DNA of 64,000 bases from CAIWHR01 sp963726775 (GTDB lineage Bacteria; Pseudomonadota; Gammaproteobacteria; Burkholderiales; Casimicrobiaceae). Position 1 is the first letter of the stretch. The number at the start of each line of letters is the position of its first letter. Of the stretch, positions 35,960 to 44,196 are shown piece after piece. The notes below the pieces were generated by a model, which was not told where the DNA came from, made no database searches, and saw only the letters and a program-made list of their open reading frames with translations. Both the position numbers and the translations under genes were made by a program. The DNA is taken from contig CAVSDL010000015.1 of assembly GCA_963726775.1 (NCBI GenBank), positions 1 through 64,000 on the forward strand, in the 5' to 3' direction.

Positions 35960-36203
35960 TCGCGCGACTCGCCCGACGGACTGCACCGACGCGTCAGGTC
36001 CGCTTTGGGTCGAGGCTGTGAGGAAACGCAAGATCTGCCTGAACACGCCGTGTAGGCGCGCTCCGGGGTGTTTGAGACCGCCGCCGATGCGCTATGCGCG
36101 ACCGCTGAACGTGATTGATTTCGTCGCGGTTTGTTCGAGCGTTGCGCGGCAGATGCGCGTGGCAACTCGTTCTGCGCGGCTTATCGTGCAGTGAGAGAGG
36201 ACT

Positions 36204-37640
36204 TCACGCCCGCATCGCCTGCATCAGCGGTCTGATGCCCATGATCTGCATGACGCGTTTCAGGTTGTAGGCCAGTACGTGAAGGCTCATTTCAGTGCTG
36301 ACACGAGGTAGTCGCTTGGTCAGGAAATGCGTCGATCCCATCCAGGCTTTGAGTGTCCCGAAGGGATGTTCGACCGTCTGCCGGCGCAGCTTCATGGCAT
36401 CGGGTTGACGGTCCAGACGGTGCTGCATCGCTTCGAGGACGGCTTCGTGCTCCCAGCGCTTGATGCGCCGATAGTCACCCGTCGTGCAGCGGGCTTTGAG
36501 CGGACACTTGGGGCAGGCTGATGACCAGTACGAGTGCAAGGTCAGGCCGTCCTCGATACGGGTGTAACGCTTGATGGCTCGTTGCCCCGCCGGACAGCGG
36601 TATTCATCGGCTTTGGCAATGTAGGCAAAGTCACGTTTGTCGAAGCGTCCCTCGGCCCTGCTGCCGGAGGTCAACGGCTTCGGCACCAACGGAGTTATGC
36701 CGGTCTTGGCGCAATCCAGAATCTCCGGGCTATTGAAGTAGCCGCGATCGGCCAGGACCGTCAGTTCTTGCGTTCGCATCGCACGGCGGGCCTGCTTGGC
36801 CATCGCGAACAGCTGGCTCCGGTCGTGGCCGACGTTGGTAACTTCGTGCGCGACGATCAAATGGTGTTTGGTCTCCACCGCGGTCTGCACGTTGTACCCC
36901 ACCATACCGGTACCGCGGCCACTGGTGGCCATCGAGCGAGCATCCGGATCGGTCAACGAGACTTGCTGATCCGGTGTCCGCAGCATTTCCTTTTCGATCT
37001 TCCCGAGCTTGCGGATGTGTGCCTTGACCGCAACGATCTTCTCCTTCAATTGCGATACCCGGGCGGCCGGCAGCAACGTCGGATCGCGATCGGCACGGTC
37101 GAGGTCGGCCAGGTAGCGCGCAATGCTTTCCTCCAACTGCTGCACCCGCGCTTTCAGCTTGTGCGGCGTGAAATTCTTGTCCCGATTGTTGACCGCCTTG
37201 AACTTGCTGCCGTCGATGGCCACCACCGCTTCACCCAGAAGTCCCAGCCGGCGGCTCAGCTCGACGAATTGCCGGCAGACTCGCCGAATCGCCTCACCGT
37301 TGTCCTTGCGAAAGTCGGCGATGGTCTTGAAGTCCGGCGTCAAGCGCCCGGTCAACCACATCAGTTCAACGTTGCGCTGCGCCTCTCGTTCCAGGCGACG
37401 GCTGGACTGGACGCGATTGAGATACCCGTAGACGTAGACCTTCAACAGCACCGCCGGATGGTACGCCGGTCGCCCGGTGACCGCTGGTACGACACCGTCG
37501 AAGCCAAGGTTCCTCAGATTGAGCTCGTCGATGAACACATCGATCACCCGAACCGGGTTGTCCTCGGCGATGTAGTCATCCAGACACTCCGGCAACAGCG
37601 TGACCTGCGTGCGGTCTTCACCTTCGACGAATCGCTTCAT
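36204..37640 (-). CDS. IS1182-family DDE transposase
   Basis: A 478-residue intact transposase. The DDE catalytic residues are recognisable in VVAIDGSKFKAVNN (first Asp), LTVLADRGYFN (second Asp) and RQTVEHPFGTLKAWMG (Glu). The N-terminus carries the family block LDDYIAEDNPVRVIDVFIDEL and RPAYHPAVLLKVYVYGYLNRVQSSRRLEREA. A Cys cluster near residue 380 (CPKCPLKARC) is typical of the group. It is transcribed from its own promoter at 37670-37697. Confidence 0.95.
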   Translation of the reverse strand: MKRFVEGEDRTQVTLLPECLDDYIAEDNPVRVIDVFIDELNLRNLGFDGVVPAVTGRPAYHPAVLLKVYVYGYLNRVQSSRRLEREAQRNVELMWLTGRLTPDFKTIADFRKDNGEAIRRVCRQFVELSRRLGLLGEAVVAIDGSKFKAVNNRDKNFTPHKLKARVQQLEESIARYLADLDRADRDPTLLPAARVSQLKEKIVAVKAHIRKLGKIEKEMLRTPDQQVSLTDPDARSMATSGRGTGMVGYNVQTAVETKHHLIVAHEVTNVGHDRSQLFAMAKQARRAMRTQELTVLADRGYFNSPEILDCAKTGITPLVPKPLTSGSRAEGRFDKRDFAYIAKADEYRCPAGQRAIKRYTRIEDGLTLHSYWSSACPKCPLKARCTTGDYRRIKRWEHEAVLEAMQHRLDRQPDAMKLRRQTVEHPFGTLKAWMGSTHFLTKRLPRVSTEMSLHVLAYNLKRVMQIMGIRPLMQAMRA

Positions 37641-37669
37641 GTTGCCGCTCCGAAGAAAGCCTCCTCCTC

Positions 37670-37697
37670 AATATAGGCAACTTTCTCGCATTGGCAA
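37670..37697 (-). promoter_or_regulatory. Transposase promoter
   Basis: On the minus strand, TTGCCA (37692-37697) and TATATT (37670-37675) are separated by 16 bases, with GAGGAGG following about 20 bases before the start codon. It lies inside the right end of the element. Confidence 0.6.
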
Positions 37698-37831
37698 CCG
37701 ACGCGTTTTCACACGGGCTCGGTCGATAGTTCGCGTTCCCCAACCGCGGCAACCGGCTCCACACGGCCACTTGCAGACAACCAACTCCATCTCTCAATTC
37801 TCCAGCAAGCCGTCGTTCGCTCCGGTTGCAC

Positions 37832-38615
37832 TCAAGGGGGCGACCGGCGTCGCACACGCATGGCGGCGAGCCGCGCTGTGCCGTCGTCCGCGTCGACATC
37901 TTCGCGCGCGATCAGGTCGTGCAGCCGATAGTCGAGGTAGCTGTCTCCGATCGTGTGGGGGCTCTCGCCCATCACCTGCCCGACGATTCGTGCCGCGCTC
38001 GCGAAATCGCGCGGACACGCGGCGAGCAGCGACGGGTCGAACAGATCTTCTTCGTAGCCGACGATCTGGTCGCGCTCGAAGATCCGCAACCGGTGCTCGG
38101 ATCGCAGCAGCCGCTCCCAATCGGCAGCCAGCGCGGCTTGCGCCGCAGCAGACAACAGCAGCGCGCCCTGCTCCGCGATCCGAAGCTCATCGGGCGTGCA
38201 GGCGCCGCCCGCCCGGTGCGACACGGTTCCGCCGGCGTCCGCCTCGAACCTCCACGACGTAAAGCGGGCGATACCGCCATCCGGCGCACGCCGCGCGCAG
38301 CATGAGTTGCTCGTCGGCGTTCGGGCCGCACCGGACGATCGCCCGTGCCGCGTCCGGCCTGCCGGCCCCGAGCTCGGGAAGTCCGATCTGGGCCGTCAGG
38401 CCTTCAAACAGTTCCGTTTCGGCGATGCGCTCAAACAACTGTCGCAGGTAGCGTTTGCGTGCCAAGAGGCCGTCGGGCAGGTCGAGGTCCCGCAGCGGGC
38501 CGATCGCCAGCGGGTCGGACAGCTCGACCACGCAGTCCCTCGGCCTGCCCTTGCACAGTGCGCGGAGGCTGCCGCCGGCAGCGCCTCCGCTGGCGTAGTG
38601 AACGGTATCGAGCAT
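37832..38615 (-). pseudogene. DUF1835/DUF3658 protein, frameshifted
   Basis: The first half starts at 38615 and has the DUF1835 pattern: VHYASGGAAGGSLRAL, VVELSDPLAIGPLRDLD, ANADEQLML-type CGPNADEQLMLRAACAG and PLYVVEV. It then reads into an Arg-rich tail and stops at 38187. The second half, in another frame, continues as FEADAGGTVSHRAGGACTPDEL from about 38250. It forms a typical DUF3658 C-terminus (WERLLRSEHRLRIFERDQIVGYEEDLFD) to 37832. One extra base (or two missing) near 38243-38252 explains the break. The full protein would have about 260 residues. Function of the family is unknown. Confidence 0.72.
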
Positions 38616-38624
38616 GGAGGCGAT

Positions 38625-38906
38625 CTATGCGCGCATCTTCGCAGCAACCTGCGCGCGGCGGCGCGAAAGCCGAGCACGCAGGTGCGCGAACAAGTACAAG
38701 CCGCCGAACAGCACGCCCAGCACCAGCAACAACTCGGCGAGGGGAATCGGCAAGAACGGCTCGCGCAGGATGCCGTGGTCATCGACGGTCGAGCCGATCA
38801 TCCGATAAGCCATGGCGCAGGCGAGCGCTCCCGCCAGGAACCCCATGGTCAAGCTCGCAAGGACTCGCTGCCGGGGCATGGAATCCGCCATCTCCGCTAT
38901 TGCCAC
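38625..38906 (-). CDS. Small two-helix membrane protein, DUF3955-like
   Basis: A 93-residue protein with two hydrophobic helices (LASLTMGFLAGALACAMAYRM and LAELLLVLGVLFGGLYLFAHL) separated by the loop IGSTVDDHGILREPFLPIP. That loop pattern (GS-D-G-L-EPF-IP) resembles DUF3955. The GTG at 38906 or the ATG codons at 38891 and 38879 could be the start; GCGGAG lies just before the latter two. It sits 7 bases after the IPTL-CTERM gene and 9 before the DUF1835 gene, so it is part of that operon. Function unknown. Confidence 0.65.
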   Translation of the reverse strand: MAIAEMADSMPRQRVLASLTMGFLAGALACAMAYRMIGSTVDDHGILREPFLPIPLAELLLVLGVLFGGLYLFAHLRARLSRRRAQVAAKMRA

Positions 38907-38913
38907 CCCGATG

Positions 38914-41022
38914 TCACCGGCGCGACAGCCGACGGAAGTGCCAGCCCGTCACCACGACCAGCATCGACGCCAGGATCAGCAGGCCCCAGTCGGAAAGCGT
39001 TGGAACGACCAGGGGCGGGGCGGCCGTGATCGAGCTGACCATGGGGGAGATGCCTCCATCGCCGGCATGGGCGACCACGCCGAACTCATACATGACGCCG
39101 GGCCGCAGTCCGGTGATGGCCGCAGTCTGGCCGGAGATTCCCTGCGGCCCCAGTATCCAGTCGGGCTGCCCCGCGATCCGATAGAGAACGTCGTAGGTGT
39201 ACGGCCCAGGACGACCGCCGAAGTCGGGCTGCGTCCAGAACAGCTGCACTTGACCCTCGCCGACCACGGCAGAGACTTGCGGGAGGCCGACCGGTCCGAG
39301 CGGAGTGGCCGTCGCAACGTTGCTCCACGGGCCGGGACCGATACCGTTGATGCCGCGGACCATGAACCAATAGGGCGTGCCGTTGACGAGCGGGGTGACC
39401 GTGCGGGCGAGGTTGCCCGGGCCCGTGATGGCGAGGAGCGTGCCGGGACAGACGGCCAGCGAATTGTCCGGCAGGCTGCCGGTGCCGTAGCACAGTCCGT
39501 ATCCGGTGATCTCGCCGGACGGCGGGTCCTTCGGGCGGTTCCATGCCAGCGAGACCGTCTGGCTGGCGACCGCCGCCACGGTCAGGTGCGGCGACAGCAC
39601 GGTCTGCACCGCGCCGATGTTGCGCTTGCCGTTGCCGTCGCAGCGCGGGTTGCCGAGCGCGTCGGTGGTGATCGGCGAGTTGTCGATGGGATTGAGCAGC
39701 GGGTTCGTGGCGCAGTCGATGACGTCGAGCAGCACACCCGGATTCACCGAGTTGCCCAGCAGCGGGGTCACGACGTCCACCCACCATTGGCCCACGCCGA
39801 TCGGTGTGAGCCCTGGGACGGTGGTCATCACATTCGGCAGGATGGCCGTCAGTGCGGCGTTGTTCTGGTTCTCGGTCTGCTGCACCCACGTCAGCGCATC
39901 GGAGGAGAACTTCGAGACGTCGCCGAACAGCAGCGGCCCGGAGCTCGGGTAACTTCCCCAAGCGCCGATCGCGGTGGACTGGAACGCGACCGTGCCCGTA
40001 GAGGGCGTCCAGAAGCCCATCCCAGTGACCGCGCAGGACGATTCGCATGCCGGCTCCACCCAGTAGAACGTGCTGGCCTTGACCGTGGTGGCGCCCTTCA
40101 ATGCCATCACCCGGTCGGCCGTGGTGACGCGGTCGGTGTAGAAGACGGTGTTGACGATGTCGGTGGTCGTCGCGTCGAGGCGCAGCCCGCGGGACTCGAC
40201 GATCTTGCTGGAGACGATTTTCACCGTCGACGTGCCCAGGTAGTTGCCCCAGGCCACCGCCCGGCCCTGTCCGTTCTCGACCAGGAACACCCGCTCCATC
40301 ACCAAGGCGCCGTCGCTCCCGCTGATCAGCCCTTCGAAATCGATGTCGCCGGTGCGCATGCCCGGAGCGTAGGAGTGGTCGATCTGCACGTCGCGCAGCG
40401 TCACGTTCGCACCCGGAAAACCGGCGATCACGCCTCGGTTGCAGCCCTCGTTGAACGAGTTGATGTTTGTCGCCTTCGAGTCCGTCAGCGTGAACGACGA
40501 CTTGTCGTACGCCGCCACCAGTTCGGGCAGGTTGTCGAACGACAGCCCCGACACCGACACCTTGATGCTCGAGTTGTCCTGACCGTAGGTCCCCACCGCC
40601 AGGAAGCCCGTGGAGATCGACATCCAGTGTGCGTTGGTCCCGATGGCACCCGGGCACAGCCCCGTGTTGTTCATCTGACCGGTCTGGTCGAACCAGGCCT
40701 GATTGCCAAGAATCTTGGCCCCGTTGCCGACGATGTCCACCGACTCCAGCGCCACGATCGGGAACTGCTCGACTCCCGGGTACAACGCCGCGCACGCTGC
40801 GACGTTGACCGTCAACCCGGGCGTGAACACGATAGTGTCCGTGCCGGGGCTGGCATTGGCATCCTTGACCGCCTGCTCGAAGGTGCCGGCGCCGCCGCAC
40901 AGCGAGCCACTGGTCACGGTGTAGGTGGCTGCGTGTGCGGTCTGCGTGCCGCCGAGAAGAAGCAACACGGTTGCGGCGAGGACAGCAAGAAGGCGTGACA
41001 ACAGGTTTCCGGACGGGTTCAT
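38914..41022 (-). CDS. IPTL-CTERM surface protein with beta-helix and fibronectin type III domains
   Basis: A 702-residue exported protein with AGGAG before the start. In order: a signal peptide (LAVLAATVLLLLGGTQTAHA), an N-terminal choice-of-anchor/parallel beta-helix region (YTVTSGSLCGGAGTFEQAV, GTDTIVFTPG, VDIVGNGAKILG) and a long repetitive middle. Two fibronectin type III-like domains follow (SQTVSLAWNRPKD to TATPLG, and EGQVQLFWTQPDF to AHAGDG). The C-terminal sorting tail is VPTLSDWGLLILASMLVVV with a basic end (RRLSRR). IPTL-CTERM tails resemble PEP-CTERM signals and imply processing and surface delivery. It is in the crystallin-PliI-YcgJ operon. Confidence 0.9.
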   Translation of the reverse strand: MNPSGNLLSRLLAVLAATVLLLLGGTQTAHAATYTVTSGSLCGGAGTFEQAVKDANASPGTDTIVFTPGLTVNVAACAALYPGVEQFPIVALESVDIVGNGAKILGNQAWFDQTGQMNNTGLCPGAIGTNAHWMSISTGFLAVGTYGQDNSSIKVSVSGLSFDNLPELVAAYDKSSFTLTDSKATNINSFNEGCNRGVIAGFPGANVTLRDVQIDHSYAPGMRTGDIDFEGLISGSDGALVMERVFLVENGQGRAVAWGNYLGTSTVKIVSSKIVESRGLRLDATTTDIVNTVFYTDRVTTADRVMALKGATTVKASTFYWVEPACESSCAVTGMGFWTPSTGTVAFQSTAIGAWGSYPSSGPLLFGDVSKFSSDALTWVQQTENQNNAALTAILPNVMTTVPGLTPIGVGQWWVDVVTPLLGNSVNPGVLLDVIDCATNPLLNPIDNSPITTDALGNPRCDGNGKRNIGAVQTVLSPHLTVAAVASQTVSLAWNRPKDPPSGEITGYGLCYGTGSLPDNSLAVCPGTLLAITGPGNLARTVTPLVNGTPYWFMVRGINGIGPGPWSNVATATPLGPVGLPQVSAVVGEGQVQLFWTQPDFGGRPGPYTYDVLYRIAGQPDWILGPQGISGQTAAITGLRPGVMYEFGVVAHAGDGGISPMVSSITAAPPLVVPTLSDWGLLILASMLVVVTGWHFRRLSRR

Positions 41023-41092
41023 ATCGTGGGCGCTCCTGGAAGGCGACGCGTTGTGGGCAGAAGTTGCGGGGAAATGACTCGAGTTGACGGCC

Positions 41093-41455
41093 TTACTTCC
41101 CGAACAGCGCCTTGGTGTGCGCCGCGTCGACCTTGTCCTCGTACTTGCTCACCTTGCATTTCTTGGCCTTGCAGTCGCAGGCGACCTTGTTGGTCAGCAC
41201 GAACGTGGTGGTGTCGTAGTCCTGCACGCCCGGCTCTTTTTTGATCCGGTCCATCAGTTTCTTCTCGGCCTTGTCGCCCAGGTACATCTTGGTCAGCGCC
41301 ACCGCGATCCCCTCGGAGTCGGCGCAGAAGCCGGCCTTCTTGTCGCAGATGACGCCGGGGTCCGGCGAGTAGACCGCGCCTTTGAGTTGGGTGGTGGCGG
41401 CGAAGGTCACGCTGGAAAGAACACACAGGGAAATGGCAAGCACGATGCGCGACAT
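41093..41455 (-). CDS. YcgJ family exported protein
   Basis: A 120-residue protein with a signal peptide (VLAISLCVLSSVTFA) and a Cys-rich core matching the YcgJ family: GVICDKKAGFCADSEGIAVALTKMYLGDKAEKKL and NKVACDCKAKKCKVSKYEDK, ending KALFGK. The four to six cysteines suggest disulfide bonding in the periplasm. YcgJ function is not established. It lies between the PliI-type inhibitor gene (78 bases upstream) and the IPTL-CTERM gene (70 bases downstream) on the same strand. Confidence 0.88.
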   Translation of the reverse strand: MSRIVLAISLCVLSSVTFAATTQLKGAVYSPDPGVICDKKAGFCADSEGIAVALTKMYLGDKAEKKLMDRIKKEPGVQDYDTTTFVLTNKVACDCKAKKCKVSKYEDKVDAAHTKALFGK

Positions 41456-41533
41456 GGAATTCTCCTCAACAGGTTGCGGCTTGGTTGCAGCGCTACATCG
41501 ATGGCGACCGTGACACTCGATTATGAAATACGG

Positions 41534-42199
41534 TCAGTAATTTTCGGTTCGATCAGGCCGCAGCACCCACCCTGCTTCGCCGGCCTTGAGCTTGTACTGG
41601 ACCTGACGGGTCCCGCCGGTGGGCTTTGCGTTGGTGTCCCCGTCGCGATAAACCGGGAAGCGGCGCACCAGCGTGTTCTCGACGACGCGGAATTCGTCGT
41701 GGCCCATATAGCCCTTGGATGCCTTGGGATCGTCGGCAAGAGGCGGCAGGTAGATCGCGCTGAGCGAGCGGCCCTTGTTGGCCGCATAGGCCACCAGAGA
41801 CCCATGGGAGCCGCTGCCGGCCGAAGTGATGTACACGTAAACCTCCGGCGAACCATCGAGATTCAGATCGGCGACCTCGGCCATCGCCACCGTTCCGTCG
41901 ATCTCCTGCTCAATGACCGCGTTGTCGATCGTGAGCCCTTTCGGCTCGATGCGCACCCGGCTGCGCGACCCGGCGTTCGCGCTGGTTACGCGAAACGTCA
42001 CGCCTTGCAGAAACAACGTCTGGTCGAAACCGGCCGGCCGCCCTGCGGTTGCCGGGGGCGCGGGATGCGCAGCGATTGCCGGCAGCGGAGCGTCGGCTGG
42101 CTTTACGCCCTGTGCCGGCACGCCACCAGCGACGGCTGCCAGCATCGTTACAGCGACGACGCCAAGGCGCTTCACGCCCGCTCCACGCTCCGTCCGCAT
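41534..42199 (-). CDS. pliI: PliI-type periplasmic inhibitor of I-type lysozyme
   Basis: A 221-residue protein with a signal peptide (GVVAVTMLAAVAGGVPAQG), a short Pro/Ala linker and a PliI domain: FDQTLFLQGVTFRVTSANAG, AEVADLNLDGSPEVYVYI, the SAGSGSHGSLVAYAANKG block with the inhibitory loop, KGYMGHDEFRVVENTLVRRF and GGTRQVQYKLKAGEAGW. PliI proteins bind invertebrate-type lysozymes in the periplasm, a defence used against predation or host digestion. The ATG at 42199 lies 4 bases after the preceding stop (GTG at 42175 is an alternative), so it is translationally coupled to the crystallin gene. Confidence 0.92.
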   Translation of the reverse strand: MRTERGAGVKRLGVVAVTMLAAVAGGVPAQGVKPADAPLPAIAAHPAPPATAGRPAGFDQTLFLQGVTFRVTSANAGSRSRVRIEPKGLTIDNAVIEQEIDGTVAMAEVADLNLDGSPEVYVYITSAGSGSHGSLVAYAANKGRSLSAIYLPPLADDPKASKGYMGHDEFRVVENTLVRRFPVYRDGDTNAKPTGGTRQVQYKLKAGEAGWVLRPDRTENY

Positions 42200-42203
42200 C
42201 CGC

Positions 42204-42874
42204 TCACAGGTCCTCGTCGACCTCGAGCCGGTAATCGCCCCAGCGGAACACCGCGTTGTGGCCCATGTCCTTGAAGCGGGCCGGCTGCGCTGCGCCGTAG
42301 GGGTTCGCGAATTCCCAGTCGGCGCCGCGATTGACGAAGACGTAAGGCTCGGCGTTGTCCATGCGGATGGTGAACTTGTTCTGGTTGCCGTCGACCGTCT
42401 GCTTGAGCATGCACAGGCCGTTGTACATGTCGCGCCCCAGACTCACGTTGATCAGCCGGCATTGCCGGTATCCTTGGCCGTCAGCTTGGTGGTGGAGGCC
42501 GGGTTGTAACTATTGCCACCCCACTGGTTGTTGCCGCCATAGCCGGGGGCGGGCCTGCCGCCGAGTTCCTGCACCGACGAGACCTTGTCGTTGAGGCCCA
42601 TCGCCCGGAGCGGCGGATACTCGCCGGGGTCGAGCGTCACGCAGTTGCCGCGGAAGTTGGCGTCGCTGCACAACTGCCACTTGCCGTTGCGCACGACCAC
42701 CGACGATGCCTTGTCGTTGAAACCGGTGTCGCCCAGATTCGGCACCGCGTTGCTGCTGCGAAATACGCGCCCGCCGTAGTTGTCGTCCTCATGCAGCGCG
42801 ACCTGGGCCAGCGCCGATCCTGCAATGAAGCACAGTGCGAAACCGGTGACGTTGAAACGACCAGCAAACTTCAT
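42204..42874 (-). pseudogene. Exported beta/gamma-crystallin with C-terminal domain, probably frameshifted
   Basis: The first part (ATG at 42874) has a signal peptide (VTGFALCFIAGSALAQ) and two Greek-key motifs with canonical calcium sites, FNDKASSV and LNDKVSSV. It stops at 42452 after KDTGNAG. From the stop region a second frame runs on as CRLINVSLGRDMYNGLCMLKQ with about 80 further residues (YVFVNRGADWEFANPYG, FRWGDYRLEVDEDL) to 42204, without its own ATG or ribosome binding site. One missing base near 42455-42470 would join both parts into a protein of about 220 residues. Such crystallins bind calcium outside the cytoplasm. First gene of the secreted-protein operon. Confidence 0.7.
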
Positions 42875-42907
42875 GGTGCTTCTCCCTGGAATTGGAGGGT
42901 CCCCCAA

Positions 42908-44196
42908 TGGTCAATCCATTTGCCCGAACTTCGGCCGGGCCGGCTTCTGGACCTGGAGGCTTGCCTCGATCACCGTGACGGAGTCAGCCGATCACGCCCC
43001 GATTTCTTGAACTTTGTCGGAGCGCGCTGCCGAAGTCGATCCGCATTTATACCTACGCGCTTCGCTAGACATCGGCATTCACGCCACGCCTTGTCCCGTT
43101 GTTCTGATGCAGCACCTGCCGCCAGAGGGCAGTTGCTCGCGCGCAACTCGGATTACCCAGCCATGCGCAGTTAGCGAGACGCAGATCTTCATGTCCACAT
43201 GCCGAGAACGGGCTGACTCGTGTCGCAATTGTTTCCGGGCGCCTGCTGCTGCGCGCAAGCAGGTATTTCAACTCGCGCGACAACGTCCACGGTCACGATC
43301 GCAGTCAGCCTCCCGCGTTGACTTCACAAACCGGAGTCGCAACAACTCGATCGCCCCTCGCACACCGCATATGCGGTCAGCTGATCAAACTAGGGCAGCT
43401 CACGGAGGTCGGTGTTGACGTGGATCAACGCTGTCGCCCGCAACTCTCGGCGCATCGCGGCGTGGGTCACCGTCCTAGTAGGTGCCAAGATCCGCACCAT
43501 ACCCATTGCCATTACCCCGGCGGGCATCCATTTCTCGACCAGCGCTCCCATGCGCGACCGGTTTGTATGAAATGAAACCTAGCGCTCATGCGCCGATGTT
43601 AGCGTACGCGTCCCAGGCGGCAGTGTCGGCTATCGCCACAGCGCCGCCAATGGAGGCACGAGACTGGACGCCAGCAATAGACTGGTCGCGGCCGCTCGAC
43701 TTCGGCACGCCGAGGGCTGAAGGTGGCGTTGCGGACGAACGAAGAATCGCCCCGAAGGTCGGGTGAAGTCGGTCAGCGACCTACGCCGCGCCGACCTCAA
43801 CGTCCGCAGTCGTTGCTGCCGTTGGCAGCCCAAAGCTCAGCGGCAGCTTTCATCGCTTTCAAAGTCCGCTTCCAGCTCCGCCCAACTTCAACAACGGGTC
43901 GATACCGCTAGTTCAGGTCTTTAAGCAGCGGACGTTCGCTCCGCCATTCGGCGGCTGCCGGCAACCAAGACCGTTGCTGGTCAGCTTCGGAGGATTGGTC
44001 ACAGCGCGTGCGGCGGCGTCGTAAGTCCGCTGTGCCCTGAGACGGGCCGTTCCCGACGAGAGAATTTCTGCCGGCGTACTTCCGGAGTTGGCCATCCAGA
44101 GACTGTCGCCCTTCAGGTCTCGCGGTTCTAAAGCTGCCGTTCGCCAACTCCGGGATCCCCCGGAGCGGCCGTTCGCGCCGCCCGAATACGTCGTGT
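42908..44196. other. Long gene-free stretch with decayed, motif-rich DNA
   Basis: Nearly 1.3 kb between the crystallin and LanC-like genes. Open frames on both strands are short and unlike proteins. Short motifs recur, notably CGTTCGC (within 43931-43940, 44138-44143 and 44166-44176) flanked by GC-rich mirror-like sequence. This resembles degraded gene-cassette or repeat remnants. It must contain the promoter of the crystallin operon. Confidence 0.5.

Larger units (their letters stand above)
36008..37724. mobile_element. IS1182-family insertion sequence
   Basis: The transposase gene is bracketed by an imperfect terminal inverted repeat: left arm 36008-36029 and right arm 37703-37724, with 16 of 22 positions matching. 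The best-conserved cores are gaggaaacgc on the left and gcgttttcacac on the right. The total length of about 1.7 kb fits the family. No clear target duplication was found. The reading frame is intact, so the element may still be active. Confidence 0.75.

Noticed and set aside
39086..40900. Minus-strand frame of 604 codons in another phase
   Set aside because: Same strand as the IPTL-CTERM gene but out of phase and Arg-rich; the IPTL frame has signal peptide, domains and sorting tail.
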